40,774 nt of DNA from a virus: positions 1 to 40,774 of IMG/VR virus record IMGVR_UViG_3300048550_000924. One strand, given 5' to 3'. A program made the position numbers and the translations under genes. How positions within the stretch are numbered: position 1 is the stretch's first letter; every line of letters starts with the position of its first letter. Below the pieces are notes generated by a model. The model made no database searches. It worked only from the letters and a program-made list of their open reading frames with translations, and was not told the origin of the DNA. Shown here piece by piece: positions 17,462-27,552 of this stretch.

Positions 17462-20400
17462 TTAAGACCCAGAAGGATCTTGCTCCCAGATGATGAACCC
17501 GTCTTTACGGATTGTAAAGAAGTGGTTCCATGTGGTCTCGAGACCATCATTGTTAGTGAGAAGCTCTGTGTATTCGAGCGTGTCTGACGAAGAGTATGTG
17601 GTGTCCCAAGAAGCCCCGCTGTCCTCAGCTCTCGCTTCTAGGCAGACTTCAAAGTCAGGGTTGTTGTCGTACTGAGTGGTTTGCAAGTGGTATCTTGTGC
17701 CGACGGTTAAATCCCAAGACACCTGAGCGTCATTGTCCGTGTTACTCACCGTAGAATTAGGTAGGGTCGTTTCAACGTAATTTCCGCTGGGTGCGGAGTT
17801 AGATAACCCTGCGATACTTGCGTGTATGCTAGGAGCCACCCAACCTGTTGTGTCCGCAGGAGACCCGTCAGGACTAGAGAACGTGGCTTCCGATTTCGCT
17901 TCCCTAAGTCTAAATACTGCCGAATCGTCTCCTGAGACAGAGTGTGTGAACTTAAAGTGCATATACAGCCTCGCATTTGAAGAGAAGCCGAAAGGGAAGG
18001 TGTTCGGATTATCTGCGTTGAAAACAACGACATCATCCGAGCTTCGAATACGGAAAGTGTGCAAATAGTATTTCCCAGAGTCTCCTGAAGAGGGATTACC
18101 AGGCATTAGGTCGTTATATCCTTTCCCGAACAAGAAAGCAGAGGGGTCTAGGGCAGAAGACCCTGCCCTGAATGCTGCGGAGATATCAGGGGAGCTGTCC
18201 AAAAACTCGGTATAGGCGTATAAGGTATAATTTGTGTCATACTCTAAGCTACCTATTCTCAGGTTAGCATCATCATTGGCGTTACTGTAGCTAGTGTCTG
18301 CTAGAGCCGCACTTATCCTGATCTCCTTACTGTCTTCAGCCACTACAACAGGGCTAATGCTGTTTGAGTCTGGCTGTATTGCAAAGACATCGGGGTACAC
18401 AAGAGTATCCATTGATCCCTTGTATATAGAGAACAGCTCGTTGTCGGCAAATGCGAAGTCATTATACTTAATTCCAAGTATGAGGGAGGGCGTAACAATC
18501 TCTCCTATAGAGGTGTTTGCTTCATCAGACAAAGATAGGGAGCTGGATACTTCAGCACGCTCCACAATTACCACCTCGTCTGTGAAGCTTAATTGGCTTT
18601 CTACATTAAGAGGCCCTATGGGTTCATTTAAAGTAATATCTACTTCATCACTAGCACTTACGACATCTTCGAGGGATACCATGCTGAGTGAGTATGATGT
18701 ATCCACTTCATCACTAGCACTCACGGCATCTCCTATTTCTACGGGAGAGAGCGATGGTGTAATAGAGATTTCATCCGTGCAGGACACGGTGTCTCCTACA
18801 CTCTTGTTGAGTGCGACAGATATTGAGACCTCGTCCTGAGCTTCAACTGTGCCTGTCATCAAATACCTTGAAGTGGTACTGACATCATCAAGATAGGTAG
18901 AAGCCACAGAGCCCTCAGACACAGACGCATAGTTATATTGTGTACTCACCTCGTCGGATAATGAAGTCGTGTCTGTGTAGAACAGGGACAAAGACTCTTC
19001 GGTACCATCACTGATAGAGGCATTTGAGCTCTCAACTGATATTGGAGTATAGCGGAATACCACAGTAGTCTCGTCGTCAACTGTCACGTTGTCTTCTATC
19101 GCGATATTGGAGAGCAGATAAGAAGTGTCTACCTCGTCAGATATGAAAACAGTATCTGATGTCAGTAACGAAAGAGAATCTATGACATCATCCGTAGGCA
19201 AAGGGTAGTCATCGTCAAGTGTCACAGGCTGATAGTTCGGGAGAATAGACACTGTGTCGGAGAAGCCAAGAGAGCTTTCTACATGGACGGAGGATAGGGA
19301 ATACGAGGCTGAAACCTCATCGCTCAACTCTAGCAAAGAAGATAACGACACGGAAGGCGTTCTTATAGAAACCCCGTCAGTGAGAACGGGAACGTCTGTA
19401 TTCAGCTCTGGTGTTTGGTAACTGAAGGTGGTTGTGACAACATCAGAAGGTGCAGGCGAACTATCCCCCACACTCGACGGAGTGAAGCTGTAGATTGTGC
19501 CTACTTCGTCTGAGATAGAAGAGTTTGAGTCTACTTTGAACGACGTGATCCTCGCAGTCACTTCATCTGAGAGACTTGCGTCGCTCTCTAAAAGAGGGGC
19601 TAAGTATTCAAGGTGGGTAGAAACTTCATCGTCTAGGAACAGGTCGTCTTCAATAAGAACATTTCCGAGATCATACGTATATTCAATCTCGTCGGATAAA
19701 GAGATCTCCTCTTCAAGGTTAGGTATCTGATATCTTAAAGCTACTCCAACCTCGTCTTCTGGGGTCGCAATTATCTCATCTACAGAAGAAGGTCTCAGGA
19801 AAAGGCTCGCACTAACGAGACTTGAGAAAGTTAATCCACTCTCATTGTCTGAGACAAGGTTGATTAAACCATGTTCTGCTACTGCATCAAATGCGAGTTC
19901 ATCTTCAACCTGACGGAAATAAGGGGTGCTTCCGTCAGGGCTGGAGGGCATGAAGTTAACGTTAGAATCAAACCCTAATGTCGGGGTAGGGAAGACATCC
20001 TCTGCGTAATAGGCGACCTCTAGGATATCATGAGTAAGACCGATATTCTCAGGGTCTTTGGGGTATGCAGGAAATTCGTCTAATGTGATATCAAAAGAAA
20101 CGACCTCACCTGGATTGGTTGCGAACAAGACCTCATAATAATAGGTCACACCTAGCCCGCCACCAAAAGCATCATCTAACCTGTAGGTTTCATTGGAGGT
20201 ATCCCAAGATGCCCCTAACACAATCGAGGCGTCTGACCCACTTGAGAAAAAGAACAAGGAGTCTGCCCCTCCTCCATCCTCTTCCATGAATAGCTCTATG
20301 AAGTACGTCTGATTTGGTATGTGGTTGAATGAAGCATTAACCTCGGCCAAAAAGTTGTCTGCAAGATCCCCGTTCGAGTAGTTGAGATTGAAACCTCCAC

Positions 20401-23179
20401 CAGACCCATCATCTACAAATCGGTAGGCTAGAGGTGCTCCGTTGGGGGCAGGCAGGTTTGGGTATTCTTCAACAGCAGAGAAACCATTAGAGTCAGCCCT
20501 CGGCGTGATAGTCTGGTAATACTTAACGCCGTCAAGTCCAACCCTGTAAATAGAGAAGTAGTGGCTGTCTCCTCCAAAAGTGTTAAGGAATAAATAGTTA
20601 AAGAACAGGTAGGTTGGGATCGTGTTTACCGTTGAGGTCTCTGTTTCGGTTCTAGGGCCTAAGATATATAGGGAGGGGTCTTGATGAAGCATCTCGTCTT
20701 TGTAAGACATGATGTTGAGGTCATTTAAGAACCCCGAAGACCCGTTAAGATTGTAACTCGCGACCTCGTCCTCATAAAAGGCGTACTCTCCTCGATGCCC
20801 TAGCTCCTTGACTACTCGATTAGCTATAATGTTGCGGTCTCGGTCTATCCCTAGTGGGTTTTGAATAATATCCTGCGGGCGATCTTCCAGAAGGTCGGGG
20901 AGACCTAATGTACTTTTCTTAGCGAGAAAGGCTTGCCCCTCAGCTAGCCTCTCTCCTTTAAACCAATCTTGCTCAAGATTAAGGGGCATCGAGGAGACGG
21001 CAGATATAGTTAAAGTCACGGGGCTTGTGTAACCGTCTAAGATGAGGCTAGTTTGAGTGACCTTAAAGGTGTAACTGATTGCATTCTGATCTACTACAGA
21101 ATAGACGAAAGAAGGGATGAACCCTAGCTGAGTGAAGAAGATCTCGCTCTTGGTGGCGGTTAAAGTTTTTGTTGCGGGGGCGTAAACTTGATCTTGAGAT
21201 AAGTTTTGATTCAGAGACCCTCTGTTCAAGGTAAACGTACTATTCAGATTTTGGTTGCGTGTGTTGAGGATGTCAGAGTTCTGAACAGAATATGTAGATG
21301 TCTTCTCTGATTGGGTCAGGGGTAATACGCCTGCAACGGAGTTTAAGACATAAGAAAGGGGTGGCGTGGTGGAAATGACTCTTTGACTGTCACCTCCCCT
21401 GCCAGACAGACTCACACTCCGCACAGGTCTTGTGGCGTTGAGGGTTATTTCAAGGTTGTTCAACTCTCGAAATAGCCTAACTTCAGAACTCGCTTTGGGG
21501 TATGTTATCTCGATGTCATCACCCCGAGCGAAGGCACCTGTGGAGCTTATCTTGTTCTTCCCCACATCCAAGAAGAAGTCCTCTAATACGACCCCGTTCA
21601 CTTTGAGTATGAAATCGGAAGAAATGATAGGGACACCAGAGTGAGTCTTGAGAACTTTCTTTTGGAAGTTCGAAGGCAAGTCTAGTACGTCAGCATTGTT
21701 ACCTATAGCTTCAAAAGATTCTGTGAAGTAGGAGATCTCTCGACGGGTAGTCCAAGGGTTTGAGGTAAGTCGAAACTTAACAAGTCCTTGTTTCAACACT
21801 TGAGAGTCTACTGTGACCACGGAGGCGGAGAGAGAGACTCTGTACCCATAAGGTTTCAGGGGTGGATTTACGGCATCCCCCTCATAGCCTAACAAGGAAG
21901 GGTAATACACTTTACCCTCTCTGCTATACAGGAGTGGCTCTCCGTCATTTGCAAAAACAGAATTGAAAGACCCGACTTCGCCAGCCTCGGGTGGCAGCAT
22001 AGCTCCCCCCTTTAGTCTCACGTCAGTAGCGAAGGCTGATTGTGTACCTACTTCACGAATAAAGGTTAAAGTGTCCCCTGTTGAGAAATCGACTTGGTCG
22101 TTGGGTATCTCGTCTTGAGTGTCGATTGCTCTCAGTTTCTGAGAGTACACCGTCTTCTGCAAGGTGTTAGGGTCTATGTCTTCCCACACTGCACACAGGT
22201 TATCTGCGATGCTTATGTCGTGCTTCCAGAATCTTATTTGATTACCTTCGGCGTAACCGAATATCTCATCTTCAGGCACACCTACCCGAGCTCTTCTTAA
22301 GTCCTCTTGATAGAGAGAGCCTAGACCAAGACTGATTGAGTCTAGGCCGTCTATAACATCGTTTGCATTGGGTGAGATTCTATCTCGTTCCGAGATTACG
22401 GAAGATACGCCCCCTATTCTCAAGTGGGCGGGCTTCAAGACACTCAGGGTTTTTAACAAGTTGCTCTGTAGTTGGAGTGTGTTTTCAGGCAGACCGAAAT
22501 ATATTTCGTGGGTGTGGGAAACCCCATCTTCATCTATATGAGGTTGCACAACGCCGTCGAGAATCTCATGGTGGTGTAGGAGGTCCCCCCAGCGGTATCC
22601 TATGGGCTTGTTTGTTGCCCCATACCCTGTTGGCTTGGCGAAAGCATAGTGTCTGTGAGTTCCAACTATTCCGTCTGTGTTAGTCTCAGTCGTAGCCAAG
22701 ATGGACGTATTAACATTAAGGATGTAGTCCTGTACCTCAGAGAACACGACAGCGTTTGAGGCTATTGCTTCGAGGGTCTGATCTATACTCTTCTTTGTAG
22801 CTCCTGCAAGCAAAGATTCATATGTCTGTAAGAGGATGCGTATGACATCCTCCACGTTATCCCCCTCTGGTATCGAGTCTTCGCGAGGAAAGACCGAGTA
22901 AAGAAGTCTCGTAGAGATATATTCGGCACGGAGCTGAGAGTACTCTACGTCTTCGATATTGTCTGCCGACTTTAGTATGATCTCTGCAAAGAGCCTCGCC
23001 GCTCCTTCATACAGGATTCTGTGATTAGACCCATAAGACCTAGTAATGTAGTTTGAAGCGGTTCCTGTGCTTAGAGAGTTGACGATTTGCTCTACAAGGA
23101 TGTCTTTCAATAGCCTGTAAGATGCAGACTCTGAATTGACACCCCCTTTAATATCTCTGGGGTCGTAATCAAAAATCAT
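17462..23179 (-). CDS. Giant baseplate/fibre protein with His cluster and ~21 SDEV-type repeats
   Basis: A 1905-residue protein translated from an ATGA overlap with the J-like gene, so probably coupled to it and a baseplate partner. Residues 1-160 look helical. Residues ~175-234 form a His-rich patch with HRH, HHHE and HTHE, recalling HxH metal sites in phage fibres. Residues ~235-1130 appear to be beta-rich domains. Residues ~1136-1563 consist of ~21 imperfect units of 18-23 residues with consensus (L/I/A)SDEV. The last ~340 residues are another beta-rich region ending WNHFFTIRKDGFIIWEQDP, which could be a ligand-binding head. Expected role: a baseplate-attached fibre with an acidic repetitive stalk. 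No hydrolase motif was recognised. Confidence 0.8.
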   Translation of the reverse strand: MIFDYDPRDIKGGVNSESASYRLLKDILVEQIVNSLSTGTASNYITRSYGSNHRILYEGAARLFAEIILKSADNIEDVEYSQLRAEYISTRLLYSVFPREDSIPEGDNVEDVIRILLQTYESLLAGATKKSIDQTLEAIASNAVVFSEVQDYILNVNTSILATTETNTDGIVGTHRHYAFAKPTGYGATNKPIGYRWGDLLHHHEILDGVVQPHIDEDGVSHTHEIYFGLPENTLQLQSNLLKTLSVLKPAHLRIGGVSSVISERDRISPNANDVIDGLDSISLGLGSLYQEDLRRARVGVPEDEIFGYAEGNQIRFWKHDISIADNLCAVWEDIDPNTLQKTVYSQKLRAIDTQDEIPNDQVDFSTGDTLTFIREVGTQSAFATDVRLKGGAMLPPEAGEVGSFNSVFANDGEPLLYSREGKVYYPSLLGYEGDAVNPPLKPYGYRVSLSASVVTVDSQVLKQGLVKFRLTSNPWTTRREISYFTESFEAIGNNADVLDLPSNFQKKVLKTHSGVPIISSDFILKVNGVVLEDFFLDVGKNKISSTGAFARGDDIEITYPKASSEVRLFRELNNLEITLNATRPVRSVSLSGRGGDSQRVISTTPPLSYVLNSVAGVLPLTQSEKTSTYSVQNSDILNTRNQNLNSTFTLNRGSLNQNLSQDQVYAPATKTLTATKSEIFFTQLGFIPSFVYSVVDQNAISYTFKVTQTSLILDGYTSPVTLTISAVSSMPLNLEQDWFKGERLAEGQAFLAKKSTLGLPDLLEDRPQDIIQNPLGIDRDRNIIANRVVKELGHRGEYAFYEDEVASYNLNGSSGFLNDLNIMSYKDEMLHQDPSLYILGPRTETETSTVNTIPTYLFFNYLFLNTFGGDSHYFSIYRVGLDGVKYYQTITPRADSNGFSAVEEYPNLPAPNGAPLAYRFVDDGSGGGFNLNYSNGDLADNFLAEVNASFNHIPNQTYFIELFMEEDGGGADSLFFFSSGSDASIVLGASWDTSNETYRLDDAFGGGLGVTYYYEVLFATNPGEVVSFDITLDEFPAYPKDPENIGLTHDILEVAYYAEDVFPTPTLGFDSNVNFMPSSPDGSTPYFRQVEDELAFDAVAEHGLINLVSDNESGLTFSSLVSASLFLRPSSVDEIIATPEDEVGVALRYQIPNLEEEISLSDEIEYTYDLGNVLIEDDLFLDDEVSTHLEYLAPLLESDASLSDEVTARITSFKVDSNSSISDEVGTIYSFTPSSVGDSSPAPSDVVTTTFSYQTPELNTDVPVLTDGVSIRTPSVSLSSLLELSDEVSASYSLSSVHVESSLGFSDTVSILPNYQPVTLDDDYPLPTDDVIDSLSLLTSDTVFISDEVDTSYLLSNIAIEDNVTVDDETTVVFRYTPISVESSNASISDGTEESLSLFYTDTTSLSDEVSTQYNYASVSEGSVASTYLDDVSTTSRYLMTGTVEAQDEVSISVALNKSVGDTVSCTDEISITPSLSPVEIGDAVSASDEVDTSYSLSMVSLEDVVSASDEVDITLNEPIGPLNVESQLSFTDEVVIVERAEVSSSLSLSDEANTSIGEIVTPSLILGIKYNDFAFADNELFSIYKGSMDTLVYPDVFAIQPDSNSISPVVVAEDSKEIRISAALADTSYSNANDDANLRIGSLEYDTNYTLYAYTEFLDSSPDISAAFRAGSSALDPSAFLFGKGYNDLMPGNPSSGDSGKYYLHTFRIRSSDDVVVFNADNPNTFPFGFSSNARLYMHFKFTHSVSGDDSAVFRLREAKSEATFSSPDGSPADTTGWVAPSIHASIAGLSNSAPSGNYVETTLPNSTVSNTDNDAQVSWDLTVGTRYHLQTTQYDNNPDFEVCLEARAEDSGASWDTTYSSSDTLEYTELLTNNDGLETTWNHFFTIRKDGFIIWEQDPSGS
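18490..19770 (-). repeat. Intragenic ~21-unit SDEV protein repeat
   Basis: Around 21 degenerate units of 18-23 residues, each opening with a variant of [LIFA]SDEV (SDEV, SDEI, DDEV, TDEV, SDTV, SDGV) followed by a hydrophobic-alternating stretch and an acidic [ED]D or ES turn. The DNA copies have diverged, so this is an old repeat and not a recent tandem expansion. The period and alternation suggest short beta-hairpins stacked into a stalk; the conserved acidic turns could bind Ca2+ (inference). Confidence 0.75.
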
Positions 23180-26100
23180 CCTTCAGTCTCCTCGTAGGTG
23201 AAGCTGAAGTCCCCGCTTGTCAGATATGAAAAGTCGTTCAACACAATCGAACTAACATAGCCTTCTGCCGCACCTGTTCTGTAATTGAGTTCAATCGTAT
23301 AGTTAGATGGGTGTTTGCCTTTCGGGAGGGAGACTAGAAGTCTCTGAGTCTGCCCCTCGATATCTTGAACCACACCATTAAGGTTCAATTTGAAGCCCTC
23401 TACCCCTACAATGCTTCCTGATGTGTAATTCCAGCTCTCTGCATTTTGACGCTGACTCTCATTGAGTAGTGGGAATTCTTCTTTGTTAAGGAAGAGTCTC
23501 GCTCCATCACCACCCGCCGTTGCGGGGATCTGCTTTAAGGGAATGTCACATGACCACACTTGATGGCTCGAAGAAACAACCTCTGAGATAACCGTAGGGG
23601 CTGTTGTTAAAACCTTCTCTCTCAAGATAAGAGTATCTGGGGAGAGGCTCACCTGAGATAAGGGGACGCTAACATGACTAACTCCCACGACAGAATCTAT
23701 CTCTTTAATTAAGTCTGAGGAGTAAATCCTGCCCCCTTGCCCTTCGGCTTCAATTCTGATAATGAGATTTGATCTCACAAGAGCATCTATGTTGGCTGGG
23801 TTCGACCCCTTCTCAATATAGACAAGGGCTTTGACATCCACAGGTGCGGGAGAGATTTCTTTAACAAGAACATCTGCCCCCATGTGCTTTTCTTGCTCGA
23901 TTTTAGCCTGCAGTGTGGAAAGTACAAGGTTTGTACTATAGCTGACGACAATGTTTTCAAGATGCTCGTAGTCAACCAAGACCGTTTCGGTATTTCCGAT
24001 GGTTGATGAGCTGGTTCTTTGTATGTACGCAAGGTTGTTCTCATCCGTATAGATATTGTAGTCGGGAGATGAGTCGGTGAGTTGACTTGAATAGTCTTGC
24101 AGAGAGGTCTGATTATATACCCTAACCGATGTGATATCTACACCTCTATTGGAGAGAGACTCGGGGTATAGGGCGTTGAATGTAATCTCTTCTTCGGTGA
24201 CATCTAAAATCTTAGACGAACCATCATTGTCAATGACAATATAGTCTTGGGCAGAGGGAGATCGCCCATTCCTTAGAGGGTCTTCACTCTTATATAGCGT
24301 GTAAGATGAGATAGCAACCCCATCTGCTTTGACTACAGAGGAGACGCTCCTGACAGGCTGTCGGTCTAAGATTACCTTGTTCGTCACATCAGTCCTATAG
24401 TCGCCGAGTATATTATCTGTGAAACGGTAAGAAGGCTGGCTCAAGGTAGTGTCTAAGGTAAGGATCTTACCTTCTGAAATAGTCGCATTAGTTAAGTCAA
24501 AGAACTCCCCCGAAGTCTGATTCCGAAGCCCAAACTTCCCTGTTCTGTCAATCATGCTATAGAGAGGGTCTTCACCTGTTGCAGTCGTAGCTTGAAAGGC
24601 GTAAGCTCCTTCAGCGTAGAGCGGAACAAACTTAGCTCCTCGCGTAGCTTGATAAGAGGGTGCGTACACATCGGTCACCTCATTCAACACCTCGCCTCTG
24701 ACCCAGATGTCCACCTTGCCCCCTAGACCTTCATCTCGAACCATATAAGGATCTCCTGCTCCAATAACAGAGTAGCTCTCTACGCCAGCAGACTCTCTCG
24801 ATATTCTCTCGTACCCCGCCTTTGTACCATTGTCTACGGAGGAGACATAAGATAAAGCCCTAGAGACCATTTTCCTATTAGATTCTCGGTCTTGCCCTCC
24901 AAAAGTGGGAGCTGTGTTCGTGACTCTTAACCCTAACGGAGCACCCTGCGTGATTTTACCTGATGTCAGGTTGCCACTAGAGCTTGGATCTTGAGCTTCG
25001 ATGGTAACGGAGACCTCATATCTCTTAGTTAGAGGGTTATAATAGTTGCTTGCAGAGCTTGAGAGTATGCTTGCTGACCTCGCCGTTCTAAACTGAACAT
25101 CGCCACTAGAAAGGATCAATCCTTGGGGGATGTCTAAATCAAAGGTGGGAGCACTTGTAGTGAAGAACACCACCTCCCCTCTTGCTTTAGAACCTTCTCT
25201 TCTTGTGACACCTAAGTTCTGAGCCAACCTTTGGAAGGCTTGGTCTATCAAGTTCTGAACTTGGGTGTCTGTGTCGAGGAAGAGAGCGTCCTTCAGTGTT
25301 TGCTTATAGCTAGAAGAGGCAACTGGAATAGACCCCCCTGAATTGAGAGGATCATCAATACCTAGTAGGCTTATGAAGTTAGTCGCTCGATAAGTGAAAT
25401 CAAGGACAAATCTAGTTCGGCTGACCTCTGAGACGAGAGGGTCTACAAACAGGTCTCGTATTACAGAACCTGCTTGGACGCTGGCGTCAGGGTCCGCGTC
25501 AAATATTGAAGTTAGAAGCTCTTCTGTCAGTTCTTCATCGGATGTTACGGGCAGTCCTGTATTGGCTTCTTTAATGTCTATAGGGCTTCCAGACACTTCA
25601 ACACCGAATACGGATTCGAGCTCCTGACCTTCTATGAAGCTAACCGCAGTTACTACATAATAAAGAGGGTCGCGGGTTGGGATTGTGTTGAAAGACCCTA
25701 TTGGTATCGTAGGAGGTGTTGAAGACAGGTTGTTTAACCTGCCGTGCTCGAAATAGACCCTCGTCTCCAAGCTAGAGGAACTGATGGTGCTGTTGATCCT
25801 GAGCCTGCTCACGTTTTCAGGTATTTCTGTTGTTCCCAAGGTGGTAGTTTGCGTCTCGCCCTGCACACTTTGAATCTCTACAATGAGCGGGTCTGCATCT
25901 ATGGTCAAGAGGTCCGAAGAGATCTCCGAAAGTTGAGTGATCCTCTCCTCGGATCTGCCATAGGAGATTGAGTCTAAGGGTATGGCGTTCACCCTGACAT
26001 AACCATTAGCTCCGCCCCCAGAGGTAGTCGAGGCGTAGATGTTGTAGTATTTAACATTCGAGTCTGAGTGCAACCAAGAGAGTGTGACGCTGTCTTGTGA

Positions 26101-26469
26101 TCTCTCTGCTTTGATATCTGTAGGAGGAGCTGGAGGGTTACCTAATGTGTCTCGCGGGAGTACCACGACAGCAGAAACTTTAACCCCGTTGCCCGCCGCG
26201 TCGGTGGCAGAGAAAACGAAGGTATTTGATCCTTGAACAAGATCTAGACCTTCGTTTGAGTTGGGGAATACCCAAGTGCCATCAGGGTTGATCGTGATAT
26301 CTGCTCCCGCACCAACGGAGGTGAAAGTAAGAGACTCATACCCCACCTCAATTGAGGTATATCCTTCAATTCTCCCATAGATCTTGATCTCTTCATCGGA
26401 GACAGAGTAGGTGAGGTCTGTAGAAGAAGATACCCCGTCGGGTCTAGTTATGCTAAAGCTGTTACTCAT
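23176..26469 (-). CDS. Baseplate J-like protein (gp47/gpJ family) with Ig-like and FN3 N-terminus
   Basis: A 1097-residue protein. Residues ~20-105 resemble a bacterial Ig-like domain (TINPDGTWVF, NTFVFSATDAAGN). Residues ~112-170 resemble fibronectin type III (PPAPPTDIKAERSQDSVTLSW). Residues ~310-600 carry Baseplate_J hallmarks: FDLDIPQGLILSSGDVQFRT and, further on, AGYERISRESAGVESYSVIG, then GDPYMVRDEGLGGKVDIWV. Known J-like proteins are about 300-500 residues and form the baseplate wedge with gp25- and gp53-type partners. This one is much longer because of the N-terminal Ig/FN3 domains and a ~450-residue C-terminal extension. The start overlaps the gp25-like gene as ATGA, and the end overlaps the next gene in the same way. 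Confidence 0.9.
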   Translation of the reverse strand: MSNSFSITRPDGVSSSTDLTYSVSDEEIKIYGRIEGYTSIEVGYESLTFTSVGAGADITINPDGTWVFPNSNEGLDLVQGSNTFVFSATDAAGNGVKVSAVVVLPRDTLGNPPAPPTDIKAERSQDSVTLSWLHSDSNVKYYNIYASTTSGGGANGYVRVNAIPLDSISYGRSEERITQLSEISSDLLTIDADPLIVEIQSVQGETQTTTLGTTEIPENVSRLRINSTISSSSLETRVYFEHGRLNNLSSTPPTIPIGSFNTIPTRDPLYYVVTAVSFIEGQELESVFGVEVSGSPIDIKEANTGLPVTSDEELTEELLTSIFDADPDASVQAGSVIRDLFVDPLVSEVSRTRFVLDFTYRATNFISLLGIDDPLNSGGSIPVASSSYKQTLKDALFLDTDTQVQNLIDQAFQRLAQNLGVTRREGSKARGEVVFFTTSAPTFDLDIPQGLILSSGDVQFRTARSASILSSSASNYYNPLTKRYEVSVTIEAQDPSSSGNLTSGKITQGAPLGLRVTNTAPTFGGQDRESNRKMVSRALSYVSSVDNGTKAGYERISRESAGVESYSVIGAGDPYMVRDEGLGGKVDIWVRGEVLNEVTDVYAPSYQATRGAKFVPLYAEGAYAFQATTATGEDPLYSMIDRTGKFGLRNQTSGEFFDLTNATISEGKILTLDTTLSQPSYRFTDNILGDYRTDVTNKVILDRQPVRSVSSVVKADGVAISSYTLYKSEDPLRNGRSPSAQDYIVIDNDGSSKILDVTEEEITFNALYPESLSNRGVDITSVRVYNQTSLQDYSSQLTDSSPDYNIYTDENNLAYIQRTSSSTIGNTETVLVDYEHLENIVVSYSTNLVLSTLQAKIEQEKHMGADVLVKEISPAPVDVKALVYIEKGSNPANIDALVRSNLIIRIEAEGQGGRIYSSDLIKEIDSVVGVSHVSVPLSQVSLSPDTLILREKVLTTAPTVISEVVSSSHQVWSCDIPLKQIPATAGGDGARLFLNKEEFPLLNESQRQNAESWNYTSGSIVGVEGFKLNLNGVVQDIEGQTQRLLVSLPKGKHPSNYTIELNYRTGAAEGYVSSIVLNDFSYLTSGDFSFTYEETEG

Positions 26470-27500
26470 GTTAGTTCTCCGTTAAGGGGATTCGACCCAG
26501 GTACTGCAAAGACTACGTTTACACTCACAGGTCTTCCTGCTCCGCTCCTTACTACCACATTACAGAGGATGGAAGTAGCATCGCCTCTCATTTGCTCAAC
26601 TCTTACGGATTCTACCCCTAAGAGCTTCTCTTCAGGGGAGAGTTCTTGTACCTGCTTTTGCAGTCTCTGTATATCTATGATTTTGTTTAAAGCTTGAGTG
26701 ACACTCTCCCGTAGAGACATCGCGGTTCCAGAGTTGACTTTGCGACCTACTAGGGTAAGTGCATTTGACCCATAAAAGCGGTGGTAAGGGTTAGACCCTA
26801 TCTCTGTCAGGATCGTCTTCGCGACATTCTGATAGAGCAGGTCTGTCCTCGTTAATCTACCTAACTGCCCGTCATCGCCCCAACGTATATCATTCTCAAC
26901 GCCTGTGCTGTTGCATCTTCGACAATGCTCTTTAGGTGTGGTGTATGAGATCTCTAACAGACCTTCAGGGGAGAGCTCTTTAGAGAATAGTATATCATAC
27001 CCGTTGAGTCTTTTAACAAGTGACCAAGAGGGTGTCACCCTCTTCGATTTAACTACTACCTTCTGATTTGCATAGCCTAGAGAGGAGAGTGCAGAACCTG
27101 TCAGGTTAAACCCGATGCCTTTCAGACCGTCCGTGAATTTGAGGCTCTTGCCCTCAACTACTACTGAGATCTCTTCTATCTGGGATGTGATTACCTTGTG
27201 AAGAGACTCAACAGTGTAGATCCTAGAGGGTATGTGGATCTCTTTGGCCATACCTGTTGAAGTGGTCAATGTCAGTGTATTGTTGCCCCTCACTCTATAT
27301 GGAGAAGACTGAGGAGTCACTGTGAATGCCTCTCTCAAGTTACCTTCTGAAGAGAGTAGAACTCCGTCTCTCCTAATCTCTAGAAGACCAGAGCCTCCAA
27401 TAGGAGACTTTGGCGACACTAGTCTTCCGTTAGTCGTCCCTACTCGCTCATATCGTATATGGTGTGGGCAAGCGTGGGCTATGTGCAGATCATAGCTCAT
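26466..27500 (-). CDS. gp25-like baseplate wedge protein with N-terminal extension
   Basis: A 344-residue protein. The C-terminal ~120 residues (about 219-340) match the GPW/gp25 baseplate family: LLYQNVAKTILTEIGSNPYH, FYGS, then helices ending in VSVNVVFAVPGSNPLNGEL. Gp25-like proteins alone are ~110-150 residues. Here an extra ~200-residue beta-rich N-terminal domain is followed by a CRRC pair at residues 193-196 that may bind a metal together with C11. The partner J-like gene directly follows with an ATGA overlap, the usual baseplate order. This is the first gene of the tail operon. Its ribosome site (CGAGGA) lies inside a perfect hairpin, so expression may depend on which transcript is made. 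Confidence 0.85.
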   Translation of the reverse strand: MSYDLHIAHACPHHIRYERVGTTNGRLVSPKSPIGGSGLLEIRRDGVLLSSEGNLREAFTVTPQSSPYRVRGNNTLTLTTSTGMAKEIHIPSRIYTVESLHKVITSQIEEISVVVEGKSLKFTDGLKGIGFNLTGSALSSLGYANQKVVVKSKRVTPSWSLVKRLNGYDILFSKELSPEGLLEISYTTPKEHCRRCNSTGVENDIRWGDDGQLGRLTRTDLLYQNVAKTILTEIGSNPYHRFYGSNALTLVGRKVNSGTAMSLRESVTQALNKIIDIQRLQKQVQELSPEEKLLGVESVRVEQMRGDATSILCNVVVRSGAGRPVSVNVVFAVPGSNPLNGELT

Positions 27501-27504
27501 AAAA

Positions 27505-27552
27505 AATCCTCGATGTCACTGTTAATATTGTCTCACAGTGACATCGAGGATT
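27505..27552 (-). promoter_or_regulatory. Perfect 18-bp hairpin that masks the ribosome site of the gp25-like gene
   Basis: Arms 27505-27522 and 27535-27552 are perfect reverse complements with a 12-base loop. On the minus strand the second arm ends GAGGATT and is followed by TTTTATG, so the Shine-Dalgarno lies inside the stem and the start codon directly after. A TATAAT box at 27550-27555 would start transcription inside the first arm and give an RNA lacking half of the stem. Alternatives are an intrinsic terminator with a short T-run, or a protein-binding palindrome. Confidence 0.7.

Noticed and set aside
18294-18839. 181-codon plus-strand frame opposite the SDEV repeats
   Set aside because: It is antisense to a clear protein repeat and its Ser/Thr-rich translation is the complement of the repeat codons. 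No ribosome site.
22363-22683. 106-codon plus-strand frame opposite the His cluster
   Set aside because: Lies wholly within the 1905-residue gene in antisense, with no start signals and no recognisable domain.
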